In this document: in pieces, positions 1 to 7,859 of the stretch
Layout: the number at the start of each line of letters is the position of its first letter
Position numbering within the stretch: the first letter of the stretch is position 1
DNA from: G963556115 sp963667375
Lineage (GTDB): Bacteria > Planctomycetota > SZUA-567
Assembly (NCBI GenBank): GCA_963667375.1
Contig: OY763323.1
Location: 3,840,472 to 3,904,471, forward strand
DNA: 64,000 nt
Reading direction: 5' to 3'
Notes under the pieces: generated by a model
What the model was told of the DNA's origin: nothing
The model's input: the letters and a program-made list of their open reading frames with translations, nothing else
Databases searched by the model: none
Position numbers and translations under genes: made by a program

Positions 1-172
1 AATCATAGGTCGAACCGATGATCTTTATTCCCGTCTCCTGCGTAAACTTATCGAGCAGAGACGCAGGGATATAATCCGTCCAGTCATAGAGATACAGCAC
101 ATTATCATCCGCGGTCGCTACCGGCAGAAGCGCCAGCAGCAGCAGAATCATACCCAGAATTTTTTTCTTCAT
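1..172 (-). CDS. potD: Spermidine/putrescine-binding periplasmic protein, N-terminal part only
   Basis: This gene runs off the left edge of the window; only the first 57 codons are present. The protein starts with a Lys-rich signal peptide, a Leu-rich core and an AxA-like cleavage region (VATA). Next comes LYLYDWTDYIP and a stretch ending in TGIKIIGSTYD. This matches the start of PotD/PotF proteins (NTLYFYNWTEYVPP...TGIKVIYSTYES in E. coli), which capture polyamines in the periplasm for an ABC importer. The ATG is at 172 and only a weak ribosome binding site precedes it. The upstream neighbour on the same strand is a coiled-coil protein, not potABC, so any partner transporter genes must lie outside the window. 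Family assignment is strong; the exact polyamine cannot be told. Confidence 0.85.
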   Translation of the reverse strand, partial: MKKKILGMILLLLALLPVATADDNVLYLYDWTDYIPASLLDKFTQETGIKIIGSTYD

Positions 173-365
173 TATATTAATTCCAACCCAAACCTTACCA
201 GACAACCAACACCCAGACACACAACCTGAAACAACGCTACCAACCTGCTCACAAACACCCGCCGCCGCAATCATAGAATATCCGGACAAACTACCGCTCT
301 CTACTCTCAGATGTCACCGCCAGCCGGAACCAGGTCATACCTCAATTTAGTATACCATTACCCGC

Positions 366-1928
366 TTATTCCCGGATGCGCAATGAGATCAGATTCAGCT
401 GATCCTTGAGCCTGCCGATATTGAGCGGCTTTATATTGGGCAGCTCCATACTTACCAGCGTATTCAGTCCGGCCGAACTGCTGCGCATCACCGCCAGCAG
501 CCCCGATGCCAGTTCGGTGGTCTTCCAGGTATCAGCAACCACCTGCTCCTGCCGGGATATCTCCTCAAGACTCCGCTCCAGAGAACCCAGATACCCCTGC
601 AGATACTCCTTATACGCTCCCGCCGCCTGATACACCTCGGCCTGAGCCCGGAGGTTATTTCTAAGCAGCGCCACATCGGCGGGATTATCCCGGTTCTTCT
701 CCAGCAGTTCCTTGGTTTTCACCGTTGCCGAACGCGCCCGCCGCTGAAACTCAAGAAGACGCGGAATATACTCATCCCGAATCCTGTCGATCTCATTCTC
801 ATGCGCCAGCTTGAAAACCCCGATAAGCACCACATACATCCCGTAATACTTCTTGACGCTGTTCACATAGTCACGGTTCTTCTCGGAGAGCTCCTCCAGC
901 ACACCCACAAGCTGACGAATATTGAAAAATACGCTGTTGAGACTGACAAAGGTATCACCCGAGACCAGCACCACCAGACTGTAGACCTGCTCATCGCTAA
1001 GCTCGATTCCGCTGCGGGTAAGAAGTTCGGACTTTATCGCCTCCAGAATCTCCCGCTGCCGCTTCTTGAGCCGCTGTATTTCCGCCTCCTCGGAATCAAT
1101 CCGGCGCTGGTAATCACCGCGACTCTCCTTCCATACCGCGTCAACCCCCGAGACCTTCTCCGGTGCGAGCACCAGCTTTTCCCGGTACTCCGCCAGCTCG
1201 GTATTCTTCTTTAAAATTTCCTCCTCCAGCCCGGCATACTCCTGCTTGCGGCTGGAGACAGCGCTCACCTCCAGAACCTCCAGCACCTGATTCATGAGCT
1301 GATTAATTTTTTTTTGATTGGACTCCCGGTCCTCACCGAAGAGCGAACTCTCCGGCAATTCCTCCTGCTGCTGCAGCCGCTGCGCAATCAGCCCGAGATT
1401 AGAACTGACCTCATCCCAGAGCTCGGCAGGTGTCGGATAGGAGGCAACAGCAGACTCAGTACTTGAAAAAGCTCTGGCCACCTCTGACCAGAGCTCTGCG
1501 GCCGATCTTTCGACCTTTCCACTCAGTGAATCATCCTCCGGATCCACATGAGCATCGTCTGGGTCCGAGCCGAAGTCCATACCATCCTCGCCCATCGGAC
1601 CAGCGTCCATCCCCGGTGCTGTCGGATCAGAGCCAAAGGCGTCATCCTCCAGTTCCGGATCGGAGGAGCTGTCGTCATTGGCCCATTCCCAGGCCTCTAC
1701 CGCCTTGTCGCTGACGTCCTCCCCGATCTCGACGCTCTTATCCTTCACCACCTTGCTGCCCTTCACCGCCGCATCCGAGACCTTATCCCAGATGTTGATG
1801 ACCGACTCTTTGATGCTGTCATCAGCCGCAGCCACGGGAGCGACGGCAGTAAGAACCAGCACCAGACTCAGCAGCAGACAGAGATTACCGGAAAAAGCCT
1901 TACGAGAGCATTTACAATCACTGTTCAT
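366..1928 (-). CDS. Secreted coiled-coil protein of unknown function
   Basis: I do not recognise a family. The 520-residue product has a signal peptide (Leu/Val-rich core, then VAPVAAA), a short Lys/Asp-rich helical region, and a very acidic low-complexity linker rich in Asp, Ser, Gly, Pro and Met at about residues 80-140. From about residue 190 to the C-terminus it is a long Glu/Lys/Arg/Leu-rich region typical of coiled coil. I chose the ATG at 1928 because GAGG lies about 9 bases before it; an in-frame GTG at 1943 overlaps that site. It may be a periplasmic or surface structural protein. The two halves joined by the acidic linker share WDKVSD/LWDEVS-like heptads, which suggests internal repetition. 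No neighbour gives a functional clue. Confidence 0.7.
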   Translation of the reverse strand: MNSDCKCSRKAFSGNLCLLLSLVLVLTAVAPVAAADDSIKESVINIWDKVSDAAVKGSKVVKDKSVEIGEDVSDKAVEAWEWANDDSSSDPELEDDAFGSDPTAPGMDAGPMGEDGMDFGSDPDDAHVDPEDDSLSGKVERSAAELWSEVARAFSSTESAVASYPTPAELWDEVSSNLGLIAQRLQQQEELPESSLFGEDRESNQKKINQLMNQVLEVLEVSAVSSRKQEYAGLEEEILKKNTELAEYREKLVLAPEKVSGVDAVWKESRGDYQRRIDSEEAEIQRLKKRQREILEAIKSELLTRSGIELSDEQVYSLVVLVSGDTFVSLNSVFFNIRQLVGVLEELSEKNRDYVNSVKKYYGMYVVLIGVFKLAHENEIDRIRDEYIPRLLEFQRRARSATVKTKELLEKNRDNPADVALLRNNLRAQAEVYQAAGAYKEYLQGYLGSLERSLEEISRQEQVVADTWKTTELASGLLAVMRSSSAGLNTLVSMELPNIKPLNIGRLKDQLNLISLRIRE

Positions 1929-2267
1929 ACATTGTTTCCTCACTATAATTTAACTACAACGCTACAACTATTATAAATGGTACATACATTCCCCCCATTG
2001 TAAATAAAAAAGCCCCCCACGAAAAATCAATATCCTCAGACCTGCAGCCATAGCCAACCCAAATACACACAACTCATTAAAATACCACAACTTACGCACA
2101 TATCCCTGCAAAACCATACTCCAGCATTATCCCGCACTCACCCGGCAGCCCGTTATAGGCTGTTAACAGCAGAAAGCGCCCGCAGCCTGCCCGGCACGGA
2201 ATACTACCGCAGAGAATTTCTGAATGAAGCAGTCTACTCCAGACAATTCAGATATTATTCAGCAGCT
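1929..2267. other. Intergenic stretch without a gene
   Basis: Apart from the terminator at its far end, I see no ORF, RNA gene or repeat in this stretch. The part next to 1928 must hold the promoter of the coiled-coil gene, but I cannot pick out a convincing -35/-10 pair. It contains a run of C's beside an A-rich stretch near 2000-2020. Confidence 0.4.
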
Positions 2268-2309
2268 AAAAAAAATGGTCGGCATGGAGGGACACGCTCC
2301 ATACCGACC
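2268..2309 (-). terminator. Rho-independent terminator of the oligosaccharide/beta-glycosidase operon
   Basis: Arms 2277-2289 and 2297-2309 pair over 13 positions with one C/A mismatch around a 7-base loop. On the minus strand the hairpin is followed by eight T's (A's at 2268-2275). It lies 55 bp past the stop of the GH1 gene, so it ends the operon that begins near 9.5 kb. Confidence 0.88.
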
Positions 2310-2363
2310 ACCCTTCTGTGGTACTTCATTCATCATGTTTACTGCTTTATTGTGAGCGCCACA

Positions 2364-3683
2364 TTAAAGTTCTTCATGACCGGCAATTAGCTCGCGATAA
2401 TAATAATAACTGTCTTTAGGGATGCGCCGCATGTCATTATAATCACAGTAGACCAGACCGAAGCGTTTGGTATAGCCCCAGGCCCATTCAAAGTTATCGA
2501 TGAATGACCAGGCATAATATCCCTGCAGATTGACTCCATCCGCGATAAGCCGCTCGACCTGCTTGAGATGCCCGGCATAATACTCAATACGCTCAAGATC
2601 ATGACAGCGGCTCTCATCCTCATTGAGCGTGTCGTCACAAGCACAGCCGTTTTCAGTAATGTACAGCGGGATATCACCATAATTCCGCTGCACCTGCTTG
2701 AGCAGGCGGTAGAGACCGCTGGGCACGATATCCCAGTTCATAACGGTCTTCTTCGCCGCCGCCGGCACCCGGCGGAACTTCTCCGGCGTATCTTCAGCGT
2801 ATGCCACCACATCCTCGGTATAATAGTTGACCCCTAGAAAATCTATCTTCTGCGCGATAAGATCCATATCACCGCGTTCAACCGGCAGCTCAATTCCCAG
2901 AGCCTGCAGATGCCGCTGGGGATAACGCCCTTTAAATAGCGGCTCGGTGAACATATAGAACCCCTTATCGCCACCCCGGTCTGCCGCTTCAATATCCTTC
3001 TCAGAGGCAGTTGCCGGACGGGGATGGGTCAGATTGTGCACAATTCCGATTCGGCCCTGACAGCCGAGCTCACGGAACTTCTTCACCGCCAGTCCATGGG
3101 CGAGATTGAGATGATGCACGACAGTATAAGCCTTCTGCCGATCCTTCAGTCCCGGCGCGTGCTCGCCAAACTCATAGCTGACAAAGGACGAGCAGTACGG
3201 CTCATTGAGTGTCACCCACATCTTAACCTTGGATCCGAGGTTGCGCAGACAGCTCTCGGCATACTTCTCAAAGGCATAGGCGACCTCACGGTTGGTCCAG
3301 CCGCCGATATCCTGCAGATACTGGGGCAGATCCCAGTGATACATAGTCACATTCGGTTCTATCCCGTTGGCAAGCAGCTCATCGATGAGACGATGATAAT
3401 ACTCAAAACCCGCCACATTCTCACGTTCCATTGATTCAGGGAATATCCGGGGCCAGGCTATGGAGAACCTGTAGGAGGTCACTCCCAGTTCCTTCATAAG
3501 TCTGACATCCTCCTTATAACGTCCGAACTGATCACTCGCCCGGTCTCCGTTATGTCCATGCCGTACTCCGGTAGCGGCGAAGGTATCCCAGATACATTTA
3601 CCGCGCTCCCCCTGCCCCCTGCCTTCAACCTGATAGCTGGCCGTAGCAACACCCCAGACAAAGTCCTTACCAACGTTAGCCAT
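2364..3683 (-). CDS. GH1 family beta-glucosidase / 6-phospho-beta-glycosidase-type enzyme
   Basis: A glycoside hydrolase family 1 enzyme of 439 residues, the usual length. Visible hallmarks: the N-terminal FVWGVATASYQVEG signature (residues 8-21), acid/base Glu161 in TLNEPY, nucleophile Glu344 in YITENG, and the C-terminal WSFIDNFEWAWGY substrate-binding motif. It has no signal peptide, so it should act in the cytoplasm on beta-linked di- or oligosaccharides. It is the last gene of an operon with a complete Opp-type importer, which suggests that it cleaves the imported sugar, for example cellobiose. Because the importer is an ABC system and not a PTS, an unphosphorylated substrate is more likely. 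The start is well placed: AAGGTG lies 7 bases before the ATG. Confidence 0.93.
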   Translation of the reverse strand: MANVGKDFVWGVATASYQVEGRGQGERGKCIWDTFAATGVRHGHNGDRASDQFGRYKEDVRLMKELGVTSYRFSIAWPRIFPESMERENVAGFEYYHRLIDELLANGIEPNVTMYHWDLPQYLQDIGGWTNREVAYAFEKYAESCLRNLGSKVKMWVTLNEPYCSSFVSYEFGEHAPGLKDRQKAYTVVHHLNLAHGLAVKKFRELGCQGRIGIVHNLTHPRPATASEKDIEAADRGGDKGFYMFTEPLFKGRYPQRHLQALGIELPVERGDMDLIAQKIDFLGVNYYTEDVVAYAEDTPEKFRRVPAAAKKTVMNWDIVPSGLYRLLKQVQRNYGDIPLYITENGCACDDTLNEDESRCHDLERIEYYAGHLKQVERLIADGVNLQGYYAWSFIDNFEWAWGYTKRFGLVYCDYNDMRRIPKDSYYYYRELIAGHEEL

Positions 3684-3732
3684 GATAACACCTTTCCAAA
3701 TTCAATTATCAGCAACTGTCAACTAAAATAAC

Positions 3733-4728
3733 CTAAATATGATTGCACCTGACAAAGCGTCCCGTATCCACCTCTACCGCCTCCGGAAAATGCCGGTAGC
3801 AGATATCGGTCGCTTTCAGACAGCGCGGCGCAAAGGGGCAGCCCTTACTCTCAGGCGTCCACTGACTTATCTCCGAACGTCCTTTCTCCTTGAGTTCCGC
3901 CACCGTCTCGCGCTCCGGATCCGGTGCCGCTGATATCAAGAGCTGGGTATACGGGTGCACCGGTGTCTTTACCACCTTGTCAACGTCACCCCACTCCACC
4001 ATATGCCCGCAGTAGAGCACGATTATCCGCTCCGAGAAGTAACGCGCGGTCGCGATATCATGGGTAATGTACAGAAACGATTTCTGCTGCTCAAACTTCA
4101 TCTTATTCAGCAGATTCAGTACCCCCAGACGGATTGAGACATCCAGCATCGATGTCGGCTCATCCGCGAAAATCACATCCGCCCCGATCGCCAGCACCTT
4201 CCCGATGAAAGCACGCTGTTTCTGACCGCCGGAGAGCTGATGCGGATACTTCCGCTTCTGCTCCTGCGCCGGCAGCAGCCCCACCGTCTCCATAATCTCA
4301 TCAATTCTGGCATCCATCTGCGCACGCGACAGCTGATGATAAAGCTTGAGCGGGCGTGACAGCGTATAGTTTATGCTGTGCAGTGGATTGAGCGAGGAGA
4401 ACGGGTCCTGAAAGATCATCTGCACCTTCTTGCGGTACAGCTTATACTCCTGCTTGCTCTTGAAATGATGCACATCCATATCATTATAGATCATGCTGCC
4501 GCTGGTCGGTTCATGCACCCGCATCGCAATACGGCAGAGCGTGGATTTACCGCAGCCGGATTCACCGACTACCGCCAGCGATTCCCCCTCATACATGCAG
4601 AAGGAGACATCATTGAGCGCCCGCAAGGTCTTGGTGCCGCCGAAGATTCCGCCCCGCTTCTGCACCTTGAAATCCATTATTACATTCTTTGCTTCAAATA
4701 TCGGTTTGCGTGAGGTAGCGGCACTCAT
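3733..4728 (-). CDS. Opp/Dpp-type ABC transporter ATPase (second, OppF-like)
   Basis: An ATP-binding subunit of a peptide/oligosaccharide importer (331 aa). Walker A GESGCGKST is at residues 55-63; the Q-loop region, the LSGGQKQR signature and the Walker B region (VIFADEPTS) follow. The C-terminal end carries the oligopeptide-transporter extension with the CPFAPRC motif that may bind an Fe-S cluster in this family. Its start overlaps the stop of the preceding ATPase gene by 4 bases (ATGA), which points to translational coupling. Together with the other ATPase it would form the heterodimeric motor of the importer. Substrate is inferred from the operon: beta-linked oligosaccharide rather than peptide, because a GH1 gene follows. 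Confidence 0.9.
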   Translation of the reverse strand: MSAATSRKPIFEAKNVIMDFKVQKRGGIFGGTKTLRALNDVSFCMYEGESLAVVGESGCGKSTLCRIAMRVHEPTSGSMIYNDMDVHHFKSKQEYKLYRKKVQMIFQDPFSSLNPLHSINYTLSRPLKLYHQLSRAQMDARIDEIMETVGLLPAQEQKRKYPHQLSGGQKQRAFIGKVLAIGADVIFADEPTSMLDVSIRLGVLNLLNKMKFEQQKSFLYITHDIATARYFSERIIVLYCGHMVEWGDVDKVVKTPVHPYTQLLISAAPDPERETVAELKEKGRSEISQWTPESKGCPFAPRCLKATDICYRHFPEAVEVDTGRFVRCNHI

Positions 4729-5702
4729 TCGGTCACCTTCCCTTCTTTCAGCTGATTGTGGCAGCAGACGAAGTTATGCTTGTCCGCCCCGCCCTGTGGT
4801 TCATAACGCCGGCACTCTCCGGTAACGTTGAAGCAGCGATCCTGGAATCTGCAGCCGCGCGGCAGCATGGAGAGACTGACCGGAGAGCCCGGTATCCCTT
4901 CCATATACTGCACGTCCCCCTTAAGTGACGGGAAGGAGTTCTTCAAACCATAGGTATACGGATGCCGCGGTTTATAGAGTATCTGCTCAGATGGAGCCAT
5001 CTCGATAATCTTTCCGGCGTACATCACCGCCACGGTATCACAGAACTCCATCATCAGGCTCAGATCATGGGTGATAAAGAGTATGGAAAACTTGAACTTT
5101 TCCTTGAGTTCATAGATCTTCTGCAGAATTTCACGCTGCACCACGGTATCGAGCGCCGTTGTCGGTTCATCAAGGATCAGCAGTTTCGGATTCAGCGCCA
5201 GCGCCATGGCAATTATCGCCCGCTGCCGCATACCGCCGGAGAACTGATGCGGATAATCCCGCAGACGCTCCGGAGCAATATCGACAATCTTCATCAGCTC
5301 CGCCGAGCGCTCAAAAGCTTCATCACGGTTGGTGGTTATACCGTGATATTTAAAGATCTCAAAGAACTGCTTATCCAGACGCACCACCGGATTGAGACAG
5401 TTCATCGCGCTCTGGAAGACCATACTCATCTCCTCCCAGCGGAACTTGCGCAGCTCTTCAGTCGAGAGTTTGAGAACATCGGTATTTCCCAGCTTGATCT
5501 CACCCTCACTAATCAGCGCCGGTGGACGATGCAGCCGCATCAGTGAATATGCTATCGTACTCTTGCCGCAGCCGGATTCACCGGCAAGACCAAGTATCTC
5601 CTCAGGATTAATGGTAAAGCTGACATTATCCACCGCCCTGACACTACCGGTCATCGTAATATAATCAACAGAAAGGTTGTTGACCTCGAGTAATGGTTCC
5701 AT
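4725..5702 (-). CDS. Opp/Dpp-type ABC transporter ATPase (first, OppD-like)
   Basis: The first ATPase subunit of the importer (325 aa). It has Walker A GESGCGKST at residues 41-49, the FSGGMRQR signature, Walker B LLILDEPTTALD and an oligopeptide-type C-terminal extension (PRGCRFQDRC). The ATG follows the TAA of the upstream permease gene with no intervening base, and the 3' end overlaps the next ATPase gene by 4 bases, so the transporter genes are tightly coupled. It energises uptake at the cytoplasmic face of the inner membrane. Confidence 0.9.
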   Translation of the reverse strand: MEPLLEVNNLSVDYITMTGSVRAVDNVSFTINPEEILGLAGESGCGKSTIAYSLMRLHRPPALISEGEIKLGNTDVLKLSTEELRKFRWEEMSMVFQSAMNCLNPVVRLDKQFFEIFKYHGITTNRDEAFERSAELMKIVDIAPERLRDYPHQFSGGMRQRAIIAMALALNPKLLILDEPTTALDTVVQREILQKIYELKEKFKFSILFITHDLSLMMEFCDTVAVMYAGKIIEMAPSEQILYKPRHPYTYGLKNSFPSLKGDVQYMEGIPGSPVSLSMLPRGCRFQDRCFNVTGECRRYEPQGGADKHNFVCCHNQLKEGKVTE

Positions 5703-6596
5703 TTAAACCTTTCCTTTCTTGCGCATTCTGTAGAAATTGGACATGATCTTATGCACCTTGAGCTTGGGATTGGAGACCTCATCAATCGAGAAGTTTATCA
5801 GCGTCAGCCCCGCACCGAGCAGCACCAGTCCCAGACACGGTCCCAACAGCTCCCACCACGCTCCGACACGCAGCGCCGCTGAATTCTGCGCATTGAAGAG
5901 CATAATACCCCAAGTAGTCGAGAGCGGATCACCAAATCCGAGAAATTCCAGCGTCGCCTCGGCCATAATCGCATAGATAACCGTACCGACAAAGAGACTG
6001 CTGAGAATTGACATCATATTCGGCATCACCTCGAAGAAGAGACGGCGGAAACGGGTCTCACCCAGAGTCTCGGCGGCATAGACAAACTCCCGCGTTCTGA
6101 TACTCAGAGTCTGACTCCTGATCACCCGCGCCCCCCAGGCCCAGGAAGTAAGCCCGATAATCAGACCGATATAGATCGGTGAAATCTTACCGAGCATCGA
6201 CGCCATCACCAGAATCAGCGGAATATTCGGTATCACCATCACGATATTGATGATGGTGGTTATCAGGTTATCTATTACCCCGCCGAAATACCCCGCGCAG
6301 ATACCGACGACCATCGCCAGAATCAGTGTTATAAAGGCCGCTACCACTCCGACCACGATCGAGGTTCTACCACCGTAGAGCGTCTGGGCAAAGACATCAC
6401 GCCCGAGCTGAGTGGTACCGAGAATATGATTTATCGATGGCGCCTCATGCGATCCGGCGATTCGCTCCACCGGATTATGACTGGTTAAAAGCGGAGCCGC
6501 CGCACAGCTGAAAACTACCAGCAGCAGGAGCAGCAGACCGATGGTAAGCTTCATATTCTGCCGCATAAAGGTCAGACATTCGTTGATTCTAGCCAT
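5703..6596 (-). CDS. Opp/Dpp-type ABC transporter permease (OppC-like)
   Basis: A 297-residue inner-membrane permease. It has an N-terminal transmembrane helix (about 15-36), a periplasmic part with the HILGTTQLGRDVF motif typical of OppC/DppC proteins, and about five more hydrophobic segments in the binding-protein-dependent transport domain, including an EAA-type loop (VYAAETLGETRFRRLFFEVMPN). It starts one base after the stop of the other permease gene. It forms the heterodimeric channel with that protein. Confidence 0.9.
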   Translation of the reverse strand: MARINECLTFMRQNMKLTIGLLLLLLVVFSCAAAPLLTSHNPVERIAGSHEAPSINHILGTTQLGRDVFAQTLYGGRTSIVVGVVAAFITLILAMVVGICAGYFGGVIDNLITTIINIVMVIPNIPLILVMASMLGKISPIYIGLIIGLTSWAWGARVIRSQTLSIRTREFVYAAETLGETRFRRLFFEVMPNMMSILSSLFVGTVIYAIMAEATLEFLGFGDPLSTTWGIMLFNAQNSAALRVGAWWELLGPCLGLVLLGAGLTLINFSIDEVSNPKLKVHKIMSNFYRMRKKGKV

Positions 6597-6597
6597 A

Positions 6598-7587
6598 TCA
6601 CTTACCCTGCTTTCTTAATCTTGGATCGAGGAAGTACACCAGAATATCAGCCAGCAGATTCATTGAGAGCACCAGTACTGTAATCAGCAGCAGCAGTCCC
6701 TGAATCAGCGGATAATCACGTGCCGCGAGTGACTGAAACATCAGGAGCCCCAGCCCCGGATAGTTGAAGATCATCTCGACCACAATCGAACCGCCGAAGA
6801 TATACCCCATGCTCATGGCAAAGGTGGTGACCAGCGGCAGCAGCGCATTGCGGGCCCCGTAGGAGAACATGACCTTCCGGTCCGGCACCCCTTTACCCCA
6901 GCCCATCACAATATAATCCTCACCGAGCTGATTTATCATATTCGCCCGCATCACCATAATATTACCGAGACTCGTCAGGATAACCGCTGTCGCCGGCAGC
7001 ACCGCATGGTAAAGCACACTGCGGGCGAACTCCCAGGTGTACTCAGGAAAGAGCAGACTGTCGTAAGCGTAGCCGGACGGGAAAATCTTGAGCTGACTGG
7101 CAAAGATCATATACAGCAGCAGAGCCGTAACGATTGCCGGGATATTGGCTACTATCTGACCGGTGATAGTCACAATACTGTCGAAGAGTCCGCCGCGGTT
7201 CCAGGCGGCGAATATTCCCAGAAAGGTCGTGATAATATACGAGATTACTACCGAAGTTCCTACCAGAAACAGCGTCCAGGGCAGATAATCCATTATCACG
7301 CTCAGCACCGGACGGGGATAATACTTGAGCGATACCCCCCAGTCACCCTGAAACATACTCCCGATATAGTTGAGATAACTCTTCCACAGCGGCTGATCAA
7401 CAAACCCGAACAACTTCTCAATCGCGTGTACCGTATCCGCACTGATATTACCGCCGCCGGAGTAGAGGGTCGCGATGTAGGACTGCACCGGATCCCCCGG
7501 CATCATCCGGGGCAGAAAGAAATTGATGGTTATAGCGGCAAAGAAAGCTATTAGGTAGAATCCAAACCGCTGCAAAAAATATTTCAT
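6598..7587 (-). CDS. Opp/Dpp-type ABC transporter permease (OppB-like)
   Basis: The first permease of the importer, with the N-terminal helix and NFFLPRMMPGDPV motif typical of OppB/DppB, then about five further transmembrane segments and the EAA loop region. I place the start at the ATG at 7587 (329 aa) because GAGGA lies 5 bases before it; an in-frame ATG at 7599 has no ribosome binding site. It follows the binding-protein gene after a gap of about 270 bp that holds a strong hairpin, so its expression may be set below that of the binding protein. Confidence 0.88.
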   Translation of the reverse strand: MKYFLQRFGFYLIAFFAAITINFFLPRMMPGDPVQSYIATLYSGGGNISADTVHAIEKLFGFVDQPLWKSYLNYIGSMFQGDWGVSLKYYPRPVLSVIMDYLPWTLFLVGTSVVISYIITTFLGIFAAWNRGGLFDSIVTITGQIVANIPAIVTALLLYMIFASQLKIFPSGYAYDSLLFPEYTWEFARSVLYHAVLPATAVILTSLGNIMVMRANMINQLGEDYIVMGWGKGVPDRKVMFSYGARNALLPLVTTFAMSMGYIFGGSIVVEMIFNYPGLGLLMFQSLAARDYPLIQGLLLLITVLVLSMNLLADILVYFLDPRLRKQGK

Positions 7588-7765
7588 TACTATCCTCATT
7601 CGTACAAAGCAGTTCTGACCACAAAGACATACTGCACACCAAGACTTTTCTCAAGATTCTCTACCCGCCTCCCGGAGTATAACCTGATATTACCAGCCGC
7701 AGCGAACCCCAGCCGCAACCGTCTCAGCCTGTATACTGCAGCGGAGTATTACCGTAGGGAAGGAT

Positions 7766-7820
7766 GGTCTGCACATCGGTACTTCATTTTTCAGTAGATC
7801 AACGCGGTGATGTGCAGACC
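7766..7820. promoter_or_regulatory. Intercistronic hairpin between binding-protein and permease genes
   Basis: Arms 7766-7777 and 7809-7820 are perfectly complementary over 12 bp (GGTCTGCACATC and its complement) around a 31-base loop. There is no T-run on the minus strand, so it is not a classic terminator. Its place between binding protein and permeases is where many ABC operons carry a stem that protects the upstream mRNA or partly stops transcription. That role is an inference. Confidence 0.6.
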
Positions 7821-7859
7821 TGTGTTTCTTGAGCGGTAGAGATAGAGATTCAGAACAGC

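Noticed and set aside
4962..5546. Long plus-strand ORF antisense to the first transporter ATPase
   Set aside because: Shadow of a real gene with strong ABC motifs on the minus strand; composition is His/Arg/Gln-rich, as usual for antisense frames.
2320..7788. Shared GGTACTTCATT near two hairpins of the oligosaccharide operon, with related ACTTCATT elsewhere
   Set aside because: An 11-base match is expected by chance many times in 64 kb, and the other copies lie in unrelated places.
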